The notes below the pieces were generated by a model. That model saw only the letters and a program-made list of their open reading frames with translations, was not told where the DNA came from and searched no databases. From positions 62,001 through 126,000 of the forward strand of contig NZ_NPZB01000002.1 of NCBI RefSeq assembly GCF_002895945.1: a stretch of 64,000 bases of DNA. The letters run 5' to 3'. The position numbers were made by a program, and so were the translations under genes. The first letter of the stretch is position 1, and each line of letters opens with the position of its first letter. This DNA is from Solilutibacter silvestris (lineage in GTDB: Bacteria; Pseudomonadota; Gammaproteobacteria; Xanthomonadales; Xanthomonadaceae). Below, in pieces: positions 47,493 through 56,373 of this stretch.

Positions 47493-48749
47493 TCAATGCG
47501 CGATCTGCACGTCCTTGTTGCGATCATGGCGATAGCGGAACAGCGGCACGAACAGGATCGCCATCACCAGCGCGTACAGCGCGAATGTGATCCAGATGCC
47601 ATGCCAGTCCTTCACGCCACCGGCACTGGTGAACCAGCGATCGATCATCCAGCCGCTGATCGAGCTGCCCAGCACCGCGCCGATGCCATTGGTCATCAGC
47701 ATGAACAGGCCTTGTGCCGAGGCACGGATGCGCGGATCGCTCTGCTGCTCGACGAACAGCGAGCCGGAGATGTTGAAGAAGTCGAAGGCCATGCCGTAGA
47801 CGATGCAGCTGAGGATGATCATCCACAGGCCCGGTCCCGGATTGCCGTAGGCGAACAGGCCGAAGCGCAGGAACCACGCCACCATGCTGATCGTCATCAC
47901 TGTCTTGATGCCGAAGCGGCGCAGGAAGAACGGAATCGCGAGGATGAACAGCGTTTCCGAGATCTGCGAGATCGACATGATGATGGCGGGGTACTTCACC
48001 GCCAGCGAACCGGTGTAGGCCGGATTCTTCTCGAATTCACCGAGGAAGGTGCCGCCGTAGGCATTGGTCAGCTGCAATGCCGCACCCAGCAACATCGCGA
48101 AGATGAAGAACACCGCCATGTTGCGATCGCGGAACAACCGGAACGACGTCAGCCCGAGGATATCGAGCAGCGAACGGCTGCCGATCTGGGCCATGCGCGG
48201 CGGCGCCGGAGGCAGGCTGAACGCATAGATGCCGAGCACGAATGCGGCACCTGCAGCCACGTAGAACTGGCCAGGCGATTTCTCCAGTCCGAGCAGGCTG
48301 GTGGTCCACAGCGCGGCGATGAAACCGATCGTGCCCCAGACGCGGATCGGTGGATAGTCGCGGATCACGTCCATGCCGTTCTGCTTGAGCGCGTTGTAGG
48401 CCACCGCGATCGCCAGCGAGATGGTCGGCATGTAGCAGATCATCGTCGCCAGGATCAGCAGGAAGAACTGGTTGGGATTGGCTGCCTGCGGCAGCAGGCA
48501 CAGGAAGACGCCACCGAGGATGTGCAGCACGCCGTACAGCTTTTCGGCATTGATCCAGCGGTCGGCGACGATCCCCATCAGCGACGGCATGAACAGCGCC
48601 GAGATGCCCATGGTCGAGAAGATCGCGCCGAAGCTGGTACCCGACCAGCCACGATTCTCGAACCAGTAGCGGCCGATGGTGATCAGCCATGCCCCCCAGA
48701 CGAAGAACTGCAGGAAGTTCATCACGGTGAGGCGCAGCTTCAAGCTCAT
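47493..48749 (-). CDS. NupG/XapB-type nucleoside permease
   Basis: A 418-residue MFS transporter with 12 membrane segments of the nucleoside:H+ symporter family. The N-terminus MSLKLRLTVMNFLQFFVWGAWLITIGRYWFE is typical of NupG, as are STMGISALFMPSLMGIVADRWINAEKLYG and FFNISGSLFVEQQSDPRIRASAQGLFMLMTNG. It imports nucleosides by analogy with NupG. No nucleoside catabolism genes are adjacent, but the S1/P1 nuclease of this window could supply substrate. Confidence 0.9.
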   Translation of the reverse strand: MSLKLRLTVMNFLQFFVWGAWLITIGRYWFENRGWSGTSFGAIFSTMGISALFMPSLMGIVADRWINAEKLYGVLHILGGVFLCLLPQAANPNQFFLLILATMICYMPTISLAIAVAYNALKQNGMDVIRDYPPIRVWGTIGFIAALWTTSLLGLEKSPGQFYVAAGAAFVLGIYAFSLPPAPPRMAQIGSRSLLDILGLTSFRLFRDRNMAVFFIFAMLLGAALQLTNAYGGTFLGEFEKNPAYTGSLAVKYPAIIMSISQISETLFILAIPFFLRRFGIKTVMTISMVAWFLRFGLFAYGNPGPGLWMIILSCIVYGMAFDFFNISGSLFVEQQSDPRIRASAQGLFMLMTNGIGAVLGSSISGWMIDRWFTSAGGVKDWHGIWITFALYALVMAILFVPLFRYRHDRNKDVQIAH

Positions 48750-48793
48750 GGTGTGTCCGGTCTTGGGTTCCCGGGACGGAGATTAACGCGAAA

Positions 48794-49369
48794 TCATCCG
48801 ATCCCGCGCAATGCCACCCACAGGCCCAACGCCAGGAACACCAGCGCCGCGGTGATGCGCGCTGCCTTCAACGGCAACTTGTGGGCGAAGCGCGCGCCCA
48901 GCAACACCACCGGGACGTCGGCGACCAGCATGCCCAGCGTGGTGCCGGAAATCACCTGCCACAGTGGTGAATACTTGGTGGCGAGGAGAGCGGTCGCGAC
49001 CTGTGTCTTGTCGCCGATCTCGGCCAGGAAGAACGCGATGGCGGTGGCGAGGAAGGCGCCGTGCGCAGGCAATGGCGCGTCTTCCTCGATGGTGTCGGGC
49101 TTCAAGGTCCACAACGCGATGCCGATGAAGCTGGTCGCCACCACCCAGCGCAACACTTCTGGCGTCAACCAGTGCGCGATCAGCGAACCCAGCCAGGCCG
49201 AGGCGGCATGGTTGAGCAGGGTCGCGACGAGGATGCCGGCGATGATCGGCAGCGGGCGACGGAAACGCGCGGCCAGCAGCAGGGCAAGCAGTTGCGTCTT
49301 GTCGCCGATCTCGGACAGGGCAATGGTGCCGGCGGAAATCAGCGCGGTGGAGAAGGGCAGGTCGATCAT
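48794..49369 (-). CDS. Gdt1/TMEM165 (UPF0016)-family cation transporter
   Basis: A 191-residue membrane protein with two hydrophobic repeats, each carrying the E-x-G-D-K-T signature: ALSEIGDKTQLLALL near residue 20 and FLAEIGDKTQVATAL near residue 118. Bacterial members export manganese; eukaryotic ones move Mn/Ca. Its single-gene setting between two unrelated neighbours shows no yybP-ykoY-type Mn riboswitch that I could recognise in the short upstream region. Confidence 0.93.
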   Translation of the reverse strand: MIDLPFSTALISAGTIALSEIGDKTQLLALLLAARFRRPLPIIAGILVATLLNHAASAWLGSLIAHWLTPEVLRWVVATSFIGIALWTLKPDTIEEDAPLPAHGAFLATAIAFFLAEIGDKTQVATALLATKYSPLWQVISGTTLGMLVADVPVVLLGARFAHKLPLKAARITAALVFLALGLWVALRGIG

Positions 49370-49427
49370 CGGCGAATTTTACCCGGTCGCGCCATTAGAC
49401 TGTCGTTCCGCAGTCAAGGACACCGCC

Positions 49428-50396
49428 ATGCAATACCGCCGCCTGGGTACCACCGGATTGCAATTGTCGGCGCTGTCGTTCGGTGCGTGGATCACCTTCG
49501 GCGACCAGATCGGCCGCACCGAATCGCGCAACCTGATCGCCGCCGCCTGGGATCACGGCATCAATTTCTTCGACAACGCCGAGATCTATGCCCATGGCCG
49601 CGCCGAGGAAGTGATGGGCGATGTCATCGCCGACCTGCGCCTGCCGCGCGACGGCTACGTGGTTTCCAGCAAGGTGTTCTTCGGTGCGCGCCCGAACCCG
49701 CTGCCGACGCAGCGCGGCCTCTCGCGCAAGCATGTCTTCGATGCCTGCCACGCGGCGATGCAGCGCCTGCGCGTCGATTACCTCGATCTTTACTTCTGCC
49801 ATCGCCCCGATCCCGACACACCGATCGCGGAAACCGTAGCGGCGATGGACACGCTGGTGCGCCAAGGCAAGGTGCTCTATTGGGGGACATCGGAATGGCC
49901 GGCGGAATTGATCGTCGAGGCGCATCGCATCGCGCAGTCGGGTGGCTACACGCCGCCGGCGATGGAGCAGCCGGAATACAACCTGTTGCATCGCCGCCGC
50001 GTGGAGCAGGAATACGCGCCGCTCTACCGCGACTACGGCATGGGCACCACGATCTGGTCGCCACTGGCCTCGGGCATGCTCACCGGGAAATATGCGAGCG
50101 GCGTGCCGGCGGAATCGCGACTGGCGCAAAGCGATCACCAGTCGTTGCGTCATGAACTGCTGGAGGATCGCGATGGTGGCACCCGCATCGCGCGTTCCAA
50201 CGCCTTCGTCGCCATCGCGCGCGAAGCCGGCCTGATCCCGGCACAACTGGCGCTGGCGTGGTGCCTGCGCAATCCCCATGTCTCCACGGTGATGCTCGGT
50301 GCCAGCCGCGTCGAACAACTGCTGCAGAACCTGCCGGCGCTGGACTTGCAGGTCGACGACGCGTTGTGGGCGAGGGTGGAGGCGGCTGTCGGCTGA
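49428..50396 (+). CDS. Aldo/keto reductase, Kv-beta/YghZ-like
   Basis: A 322-residue NADPH-dependent TIM-barrel reductase. Motifs: LRYRR-type start MQYRRLGTTGLQLSALSFGAW, catalytic Asp/Tyr in FDNAEIYAHGRAEEVMG, Lys in VVSSKVFFG, LDLYFCHRPD (His), WGTSEW and the cofactor-binding WSPLASGMLTGKY and LGASRVEQL. It is closest to potassium-channel beta-subunit-like reductases; the substrate is unknown. Divergent from the Gdt1 gene. Confidence 0.93.
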   Translation: MQYRRLGTTGLQLSALSFGAWITFGDQIGRTESRNLIAAAWDHGINFFDNAEIYAHGRAEEVMGDVIADLRLPRDGYVVSSKVFFGARPNPLPTQRGLSRKHVFDACHAAMQRLRVDYLDLYFCHRPDPDTPIAETVAAMDTLVRQGKVLYWGTSEWPAELIVEAHRIAQSGGYTPPAMEQPEYNLLHRRRVEQEYAPLYRDYGMGTTIWSPLASGMLTGKYASGVPAESRLAQSDHQSLRHELLEDRDGGTRIARSNAFVAIAREAGLIPAQLALAWCLRNPHVSTVMLGASRVEQLLQNLPALDLQVDDALWARVEAAVG

Positions 50397-50451
50397 TTGT
50401 TTTCGACATCGGCCTATACTCGCCACATAGACAAGGGTGAGGAGTGGTGCG

Positions 50452-51402
50452 ATGGGTGGAATTCTTGCTGCGATCGTGATCTTCGCGTTGGTGGTGCTGG
50501 TCGCCAAAGCGGTGCGGATGGTGCCCCAGGGTTATGAATGGACGGTGGAGACGTTCGGCAAGTACACGCACACGTTGTCGCCGGGCCTGCATTTCCTGAT
50601 GCCGATCTATCAAGGCGTCGGTCGCAAGATCAACATGATGGAACAGGTGCTGGAAGTCCCCAGCCAGGACGTGATCACCAAGGACAACGCGGTGGTCAAG
50701 GTCGATGGCATCGTGTTCTTCTCGGTGCTCGATGCCGCCAAGGCGGCCTATGAAGTGGCGACGCTGGAAATCGCCATCCTCAACCTGGTGATGACCAACA
50801 TCCGTACCTCGATCGGTTCGCTCGATCTCGATGAATCGCTGTCCAAGCGCGATGAGATCAACGCCAAAGTGCTGGTCGCCGTGGACGCCGCCACCCATCC
50901 GTGGGGCATCAAGGTCAACCGCATCGAACTGAAGGACATCGCGCCGCCACGCGATCTGGTCGATTCGATGGCGCGGCAGATGAAGGCTGAGCGTGAGAAG
51001 CGCGCCAACATCCTTGAAGCGGAAGGTTTCCGCCAGGCTGCGATCCTGAAGGCCGAAGGCGAGAAGCAGTCGGTGATTCTCGAAGCCGAAGGCAACCGCG
51101 AAGCCGCGTTCCGCGCCGCCGAAGCACGCGAACGCGCGGCCGAAGCCGAAGCCAAGGCGACGCAACTGGTGTCCGACGCGATTTCCGCGGGCAACGTCCA
51201 GGCGATCAACTACTTCGTCGCACAGAAATACATCGAGGCGTTCAAGGCGTTGGCCGAAGCGCCGAACCAGAAGTTCGTGATGATGCCGATGGAAGCGTCG
51301 GGCGTGATCGGTTCGCTGGCCGGCATCGCCGAACTCGCGCGCGAAGCGCTGGAGCGCCAGCCCAGCGCTTCCAAACCACCGCAACTGTCGCAGCGGGGCT
51401 GA
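50452..51402 (+). CDS. SPFH/band-7 membrane protein, paraslipin (QmcA-like)
   Basis: A 316-residue protein with one N-terminal membrane segment (residues 4-24), a band-7/SPFH domain (VPQGYEWTVETFGKYTHTLSPGLHFLMP...) and a coiled coil rich in Ala/Glu (ANILEAEGFRQAAILKAEGEKQ, EARERAAEAEAKA). ATG 50452 has GAGGAG 7 bases upstream; an in-frame GTG 50437 is less likely. Such proteins form membrane microdomains and support FtsH-type proteolysis. It precedes an NfeD gene by 3 bases, the standard SPFH-NfeD pairing. Confidence 0.95.
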   Translation: MGGILAAIVIFALVVLVAKAVRMVPQGYEWTVETFGKYTHTLSPGLHFLMPIYQGVGRKINMMEQVLEVPSQDVITKDNAVVKVDGIVFFSVLDAAKAAYEVATLEIAILNLVMTNIRTSIGSLDLDESLSKRDEINAKVLVAVDAATHPWGIKVNRIELKDIAPPRDLVDSMARQMKAEREKRANILEAEGFRQAAILKAEGEKQSVILEAEGNREAAFRAAEARERAAEAEAKATQLVSDAISAGNVQAINYFVAQKYIEAFKALAEAPNQKFVMMPMEASGVIGSLAGIAELAREALERQPSASKPPQLSQRG

Positions 51403-51405
51403 GCC

Positions 51406-51852
51406 ATGCGTACCGAAGTCGTCGTCTGGGCTGCGTTGGCGTTATTGCTGTTCGCCGCCGAGGCGATGGCGCCGGGCGCCTTCATGCTGTGGTTGGGGCT
51501 GGCCGCCGCCGCGACGTTTGCGCTCGTCTTGCTGATGCCGGGCATGGCGGTGCTGGCGCAAGTGGTGGTGTTCGCGGTGCTCAGCGTGATCGCGATCCTC
51601 ATCTACCAGCGCTGGTTTCGCAAACGCGCGCGCCACAGCGATCAACCCACGCTCAATCGCCGCGCACAACAACTGGTCGGCACTGTCGTGGTGTTGGCCG
51701 AACCGATCGTCAACGGCCAGGGACGACTGCAGATCGCCGACGCGTTCTGGACCATCCGCGGTCCCGATGCGCCCGCTGGCACCCGCGTGCGCATCGCCTC
51801 GACCGATGGCATGGTGTTCACTGTCGAGCCTGCTGTTGGAGCCAATGAATGA
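51406..51852 (+). CDS. NfeD-family membrane protein
   Basis: A 148-residue short NfeD (NfeD1b type, YbbK-partner). Two to three N-terminal membrane segments (residues 5-60) and a C-terminal OB-fold (LVGTVVVLAEPIVNGQGRLQIADAFWTIRG...VRIASTDGMVFTVEP). It works with the upstream SPFH protein in membrane organisation. The 3' end overlaps the lipoprotein gene by ATGA. Confidence 0.93.
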   Translation: MRTEVVVWAALALLLFAAEAMAPGAFMLWLGLAAAATFALVLLMPGMAVLAQVVVFAVLSVIAILIYQRWFRKRARHSDQPTLNRRAQQLVGTVVVLAEPIVNGQGRLQIADAFWTIRGPDAPAGTRVRIASTDGMVFTVEPAVGANE

Positions 51853-52367
51853 GATTCGGAAGACTTCGCCCCATCCCGAGGGGCAAGTTTTCATGGAAGA
51901 AAACGATCGTCGCAACCAGCACCACATTGGCGTTCGCGCTGGGCGGTTGTGCGTCAACCCCACCGACCGCGAAATCTGATGCCGCGCGCGATGCAACCGC
52001 TGATCCCTACATCAGCGCACCGGACGCGGTGACTCGCGCGCAATCCGCACCCACCCGCAACGTCGCCGGCATCTTCGAACTGACCGTGCGCTCGGTGGTC
52101 GTGCGCGATGGCATCGTCCTGCTGGACTCGGAAAATGATCCGCGAAAACCCGATCTGCTGGTGGTCGAAGTGATGCCATCGGCACAACGCGAGATCCTTG
52201 CCCGCACCCACCACTCGGCGGCCCGTTACTTCCGCAACAAGCACATCACCGTGCAGGGCGTGGCCCGGCGCGTGGTGATGGGTCCGCCGGGCAAGAACGC
52301 TGCGGCGCGTTACGGCACCCGGGTCCAGATGGACCACTTCGCACAGGTGCTGACCATCCTGGATTGA
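51849..52367 (+). CDS. Hypothetical lipoprotein
   Basis: A 172-residue protein with an unusually long basic N-region followed by a lipobox (FALGG-Cys34). After a Ser/Ala/Asp-rich linker, residues ~70-172 have alternating strands (FELTVRSVVVRDGIVLLDSE, HITVQGVARRVVMGP, RVQMDHFAQVLTI) resembling a small OB-like or beta-barrel domain; no family recognised. ATG 51849 is the only usable start. It is translationally coupled to NfeD, so it could be an envelope partner of the SPFH-NfeD pair. Confidence 0.7.
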   Translation: MRFGRLRPIPRGKFSWKKTIVATSTTLAFALGGCASTPPTAKSDAARDATADPYISAPDAVTRAQSAPTRNVAGIFELTVRSVVVRDGIVLLDSENDPRKPDLLVVEVMPSAQREILARTHHSAARYFRNKHITVQGVARRVVMGPPGKNAAARYGTRVQMDHFAQVLTILD

Positions 52368-52397
52368 GCGCGGCGACCCGTCGCGGTTGGCACTGCT

Positions 52398-53156
52398 TCA
52401 GTGGGACAGCAACTGCGCGAACCGCGTGACTTCCTGCGGGTCCATGTCGGTGACGATCGCGGCGGGTTGCCCGTCGAGCGTGATGGCTTGCAGCGCGTAG
52501 CCCTGCTGCTGCGCTGGGCCGACGCGCGTTGCCCCTGTGCGGGACAGCACGAATACGTCGATGAGATGTTGCCCATGGCGATAGACCAGCACCGGGACGC
52601 GTTCGCTGCCGACGTAATCGATGCGGCCGCCGACCAGCGCGAAACCTTGCCCGCTGAAGTCGCGCACCTCGGGCGATTGCGCGACCTTGCCCGCGAACCA
52701 CGGTTTGACGGTGTGGTGATCGCTGGAGACCACATCGACGGGTGAGGTGGCCGCGAGCGCACGCCAGTGGCTCGCGAACAGATCGCTGGCGAGTTGCGCC
52801 TGCACCGACGCATCGTGCGTCGAATGCCACCATTGCAGTGACAGCCCGCCTGCACCGAATGCGATCACGCAAGCGGCGGCGTAGCGCATCCATGTCGGTG
52901 CCGGCCGCCATGCGTGTTGCGGTTGCGCAGGCGTTGGCGTGGCGATCGCGGCTACGATCCGCTCATGCAGCGCCGGCGGTGCCGGGTAACGCAGCGACGC
53001 TTCGTGCAAGGCGCGGCGCAATTCGTCGGATTCGCTCAACGCGCCACGACAACTGGCGCAGCCATCGACATGGGCCTCGAAGGCGCGCGCATCGGCGCGG
53101 TCGAGTTCATTGTCGAGATAGGCGTCGAGCAGGGAGCGTGCGAGCCTACAGTCCAT
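52398..53156 (-). CDS. Anti-sigma factor with zinc-finger HC2 domain
   Basis: A 252-residue inner-membrane anti-sigma factor. The N-terminal cytoplasmic ZAS domain has His29-x3-Cys33-x2-Cys36 (HVDGCASC), then a single membrane segment at about residues 88-108 (MRYAAACVIAFGAGGLSL), then a ~140-residue periplasmic sensor. Last gene of the phosphoesterase-cupredoxin-sigma operon; it overlaps the sigma gene by 11 bases. It should hold the ECF sigma inactive until a periplasmic signal arrives. Confidence 0.9.
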   Translation of the reverse strand: MDCRLARSLLDAYLDNELDRADARAFEAHVDGCASCRGALSESDELRRALHEASLRYPAPPALHERIVAAIATPTPAQPQHAWRPAPTWMRYAAACVIAFGAGGLSLQWWHSTHDASVQAQLASDLFASHWRALAATSPVDVVSSDHHTVKPWFAGKVAQSPEVRDFSGQGFALVGGRIDYVGSERVPVLVYRHGQHLIDVFVLSRTGATRVGPAQQQGYALQAITLDGQPAAIVTDMDPQEVTRFAQLLSH

Positions 53157-53682
53157 GGGAACCCTCCATTGTCGTGGCGACGAGCGCGCGTTGCAGTTGC
53201 GCGCGGCCGCGCGCCAGGCGCGACATCACCGTGCCGATGGGGATGCCCAAGACGTCGGCGATCCCGCGGTAGGACAGGCCCTCGATTTCGCGCAGGACCA
53301 ACGCCTCGCGGAACTCCGCAGGCAGTGCGTGCAAGCCACGGGCGATGCGTGCACTGCACTGTTCCGCATACAGGTGGTCCGCAACCTCGTCGTCACCGGC
53401 GTTTCGCAATGTCTCGATCACGCGCGGACCATCGGCGACGTGCAGTCGCATTTCGCGTTTGCGCGTGGAGAGTTTCGCCAGGCAGCAATTGCGCACGATC
53501 GCCAGCCACCACCCACGGGCATCGCCGCCTGCGTAGGTGTGTGAACCGCGTGCAGCGCGCAGGTAGGCATCGTGGACGGCATCGGCGGCGTCGCTTTCGT
53601 TGCCGAGCAGCCAGCGCGCAAGGTTGTAGGCGGCGTCCAGATGCCGCAATGCAAGTTCGCCGACCCATGCGGGTGTCGCCAT
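53146..53682 (-). CDS. ECF-type RNA polymerase sigma factor
   Basis: A 178-residue sigma-70 factor of the extracytoplasmic-function group. Region 2 covers residues ~10-80 (AYNLARWLLGNESDAADAVHDAYLRAAR, GWWLAIVRNCCLAKL) and region 4 covers ~115-165 (LPAEFREALVLREIEGLSYRGIADVLGIPIGTVMSRLARGRAQL). No regions 1 or 3. The cognate anti-sigma overlaps its 3' end. The upstream genes in the same operon (cupredoxin, phosphoesterase) probably belong to its regulon, with autoregulation inferred. Confidence 0.93.
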   Translation of the reverse strand: MATPAWVGELALRHLDAAYNLARWLLGNESDAADAVHDAYLRAARGSHTYAGGDARGWWLAIVRNCCLAKLSTRKREMRLHVADGPRVIETLRNAGDDEVADHLYAEQCSARIARGLHALPAEFREALVLREIEGLSYRGIADVLGIPIGTVMSRLARGRAQLQRALVATTMEGSHGL

Positions 53683-53686
53683 CAGG

Positions 53687-54061
53687 TCACTTCAAGTGTC
53701 GTGGGCGTTGCGCGGCGGATGGGGAAGTGGGACGGACATGCACGATCCCGGTCATGAACGGGTGCAGGCTGCAAACGTAGCTGAAATCGCCAGCGGTTGC
53801 GAACCGATGCTCGAAACGATCGTCGGTGTCCATCGCTTTCGAGGCAAAACTGTGGTCGCGTGCGGCGATGGCGTGCGGCGTCTGGTCGTGGTTGAGCCAA
53901 ACCACGGTGGTGCCCGCCACCACGGTGATTTCGCCGGGGGTGAACGCGAACTTGTCGATCACGATCGTGGGCGGTGTCGTGGCGGGCATGGTCGATGATG
54001 CGGCTTGCGCCACCGATGCCAGCGCGAACGCCAGACCGAGAATTGCGGTCGAGGCTTTCAT
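53687..54061 (-). CDS. Periplasmic cupredoxin
   Basis: A 124-residue blue-copper protein with a signal peptide (residues 1-20, ending QAA). The copper ligands of an amicyanin/plastocyanin-type site are visible: His63 in QTPHAI, Cys97, His100 and Met103 in YVCSLHPFM. The eight-strand cupredoxin spacing fits (FAFTPGEITVVAGTTVVWLNHD). It may carry electrons or buffer copper. Its start overlaps the phosphoesterase stop (TGATG) and it ends 4 bases before the sigma gene. Confidence 0.9.
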   Translation of the reverse strand: MKASTAILGLAFALASVAQAASSTMPATTPPTIVIDKFAFTPGEITVVAGTTVVWLNHDQTPHAIAARDHSFASKAMDTDDRFEHRFATAGDFSYVCSLHPFMTGIVHVRPTSPSAAQRPRHLK

Positions 54062-55068
54062 CAGCCACCTCCGTTCATCGCAGGCTGCGCCGGCATGCGT
54101 TCGAGCGGGGTGTCGACCAGCGCGAGTTCGCGCTTGCCACGCACCACCGTCAATTGCCGCGTACCGAGCATCTTGCCGAGTTCACCCGCGGGCACCGTCA
54201 CCGGTCCCGGTTCGCCGATCCCGCTCTGGCCGGGCGTCGGCAATGGATAGGCGAGCGACATCGCGGTGTGCAGGGCGATGTTGCCCTCCACCTTCTGCAG
54301 CACCTGGTGGATGTGGCCATTGAGGATCGTGACCGAGCCATAGGGACGCAGCAGCGCAAGCGCGCGTTCGGCGTCGGCGGTGCCCCAGCCCCAGGCCGCG
54401 TACACCGTCCACAACGGGATGTGGCCGAGCACGACGATTGGCGTGCTGTGCGAGACGCGCGCCAGATCCTGCCGAAGCCAGGCGATCTGCGCATCGCCCA
54501 GCGATGTCATCGTGCCCATGGTGAAGTTCAATACATTGGACAAGCCGATGAAATGGACGCCGCCCTGATCGAAGCTGTACCACGCGCGGCCCTTGCCGTC
54601 GTGGTCGAAGTACTTCAGATAGCCGTTCAAACCGTCGTCGAGCGCATCGTGCTCGCCGGGAATCGTGTGCACGCGGTCCACCTTCAGCTCCTGGAACAGT
54701 TCACGCGCCTGCCCGAACTGCTCGGGCTTGGACAGATGGCTGACATCGCCGGTATGCACGACCAGCGCCGGCCGCGTCGGCAGTGCGTTGATCTCGCCCA
54801 TGGCGCGGCGCAGGCTGCCGACCACGTCGGGATTGGCCGCCTTGTTGAAGCCGATGTGGGTGTCGCTGATCTGGACGAAGCTGAAGCCGGCGTTCGCGAC
54901 CGCGGCCGGATGATTCGGGTCGGATGTTGCGAATGCCTGCGGGATCCCGCCGACCACGCTCCAGACGATGGCGCTGCCGGTCCATGCCGCGAGACAGCCG
55001 AGTGCCTGCCGGCGGTCGGGGCGTTCGGGATTGTCACGGTCCTGGTCTTGCGGAGGGTTGCTGTTCAC
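54061..55068 (-). CDS. Tat-exported metallophosphoesterase with GEHD motif
   Basis: A 335-residue calcineurin-like phosphoesterase. The start is GTG 55068 with CAGGAG 6 bases upstream. The N-terminus has a twin-arginine-type signal (PDRRQALGCLAAWTG) ending at FATSD, so the folded enzyme is probably exported. Metal motifs in order: ISDTHIGF, HTGDVSH, PGEHD, LGHIPLW, NGHIHQ. The third motif, GNHD in most of the superfamily, has Glu139 in place of the metal-binding Asn. First gene of the operon. Substrate unknown; cAMP phosphodiesterases and acid phosphatases share the fold. Confidence 0.9.
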   Translation of the reverse strand: MNSNPPQDQDRDNPERPDRRQALGCLAAWTGSAIVWSVVGGIPQAFATSDPNHPAAVANAGFSFVQISDTHIGFNKAANPDVVGSLRRAMGEINALPTRPALVVHTGDVSHLSKPEQFGQARELFQELKVDRVHTIPGEHDALDDGLNGYLKYFDHDGKGRAWYSFDQGGVHFIGLSNVLNFTMGTMTSLGDAQIAWLRQDLARVSHSTPIVVLGHIPLWTVYAAWGWGTADAERALALLRPYGSVTILNGHIHQVLQKVEGNIALHTAMSLAYPLPTPGQSGIGEPGPVTVPAGELGKMLGTRQLTVVRGKRELALVDTPLERMPAQPAMNGGG

Positions 55069-55094
55069 GGCTGACTCCTGCGGGGATTCACCTA

Positions 55095-55125
55095 TCCAGA
55101 TCGCCGCGGGGGCGGATTTATTCCC
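55095..55125 (-). promoter_or_regulatory. Candidate ECF promoter of the phosphoesterase-cupredoxin-sigma operon
   Basis: On the leftward strand GGGAATAAA (55125-55117) is separated by 16 bp from TCTGGA (55100-55095), 27 bases before the GTG start. The GGAATA-type -35 and this spacing suit ECF-dependent promoters, and no sigma70 -35 is seen. Autoregulation by the operon's own sigma factor is inferred. Confidence 0.5.
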
Positions 55126-55188
55126 GACCACCTGCGACGAGCTGCCCTGATCCGCGATAATCACGGTTTCCCTGTCGCGATATCCGCC

Positions 55189-56301
55189 ATGACCCAGAAG
55201 ACCATCCTCAATGACACCCACCGCGCCATGGGCGCGAAGATGGTCGACTTCGGCGGTTGGGACATGCCGATCCACTACGGCTCGCAGATCGAGGAGCACC
55301 ATCAGGTGCGCCGTGATGCCGGCATGTTCGACGTCAGCCACATGACCGTGGTCGACCTGCGCGGCGCCCGCACCCGCGAGTTCCTGCGCAAGCTGGTCGC
55401 CAACTCGGTGGACAAGTTGCAGAAGCCGGGCAAGGCGCTCTACACCGCCATGCTCAACCCGCAGGGCGGGGTGATCGACGACCTCATCGTCTATTTCATG
55501 TCGGAAGACTGGTTCCGTCTCGTCGTCAACGCCGCCACCCGCGACAAGGACCTGGCGTGGATCAGCAGTGAAGCGCGCGCCTTCGATGTCGAAGTGCAGG
55601 AACGTCCCGAATTCGGTATGGTCGCCGTGCAGGGTCCGAACGCCCGCGCCAAGGTGATCGACCTGTTGCGCGAGGAAGATCGCGCGCCGGTCTCGAAGCT
55701 GGTGCGCTTCAGCGCCCGCGAAGCGAAGACCACCGATGGCATCGACGTGTTTGTCGCGCGCACCGGCTACACCGGCGAGGATGGCTTCGAGATCGTGGTG
55801 CCGGAAGATCGCACCGTCGCGTTCTGGAATGCACTGCACGCGGTCGGCGTCGCGCCGGCCGGGTTGGGCGCGCGTGACACCCTGCGCCTCGAAGCCGGCA
55901 TGAATCTCTACGGCCAGGACATGGACGACAGCGTGTCGCCGTATGAAGCCGCACTCGGCTGGACGGTGGTGCTGGACGACCTTGCTGATGGAAAGCCGCG
56001 CGACTTCACCGGTCGCGCCGTGATCGAACCGCAGGCCAAGTCGGCGCCGCGCCAGATGATCGGTCTGGTGATGGACGAGAAGGGCGTGTTGCGCCACGGC
56101 CAGCGCGTGCTCACCGCGAATGGCGACGGCGAGATCCTCTCCGGCACCTTCTCGCCGACCATCGGCAAGGCGATCGCGTTCGCGCGCGTGCCCGCGGGCG
56201 AACCGGGCGACGTGCGCGTCGACATCCGCGGCAAGGAAGTCCCGGTGCGCGTCGTCAAGTTCCCGTTCGTCCGGGACGGCAAGATCCAGGATGGCGTCTG
56301 A
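55189..56301 (+). CDS. gcvT: Glycine cleavage system T protein (aminomethyltransferase)
   Basis: A 370-residue tetrahydrofolate-dependent enzyme that releases ammonia and transfers the methylene group from the H protein. Motifs: [86 protein letters not shown] and [11 protein letters not shown]. It is followed by gcvH 72 bases downstream; gcvP is not adjacent. No glycine riboswitch was found in the 120-bp upstream region. Confidence 0.97.
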   Translation: MTQKTILNDTHRAMGAKMVDFGGWDMPIHYGSQIEEHHQVRRDAGMFDVSHMTVVDLRGARTREFLRKLVANSVDKLQKPGKALYTAMLNPQGGVIDDLIVYFMSEDWFRLVVNAATRDKDLAWISSEARAFDVEVQERPEFGMVAVQGPNARAKVIDLLREEDRAPVSKLVRFSAREAKTTDGIDVFVARTGYTGEDGFEIVVPEDRTVAFWNALHAVGVAPAGLGARDTLRLEAGMNLYGQDMDDSVSPYEAALGWTVVLDDLADGKPRDFTGRAVIEPQAKSAPRQMIGLVMDEKGVLRHGQRVLTANGDGEILSGTFSPTIGKAIAFARVPAGEPGDVRVDIRGKEVPVRVVKFPFVRDGKIQDGV

Positions 56302-56373
56302 TCGCACCATGACGCATCTCTTCGTTAGACTATCGCCACCTTCCCCCGAAACCCTGCAAACGCGGAGCGCCCC

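Noticed and set aside
46575-50396. Open frame of 1273 codons on the plus strand
   Set aside because: Its first 2.8 kb is antisense to dusB, the NupG-like gene and the Gdt1 gene and encodes His/Arg/Asp-rich low-information sequence; only its end (49428-50396) is a real gene, the aldo/keto reductase.
55141-55188. TCGCGATATC-like half sites upstream of gcvT, similar to the ahcY/metF operator
   Set aside because: The half sites are in the wrong order and spacing (GCGATA then TGTCGC), so they do not form TATCGC-N6-GCGATA.
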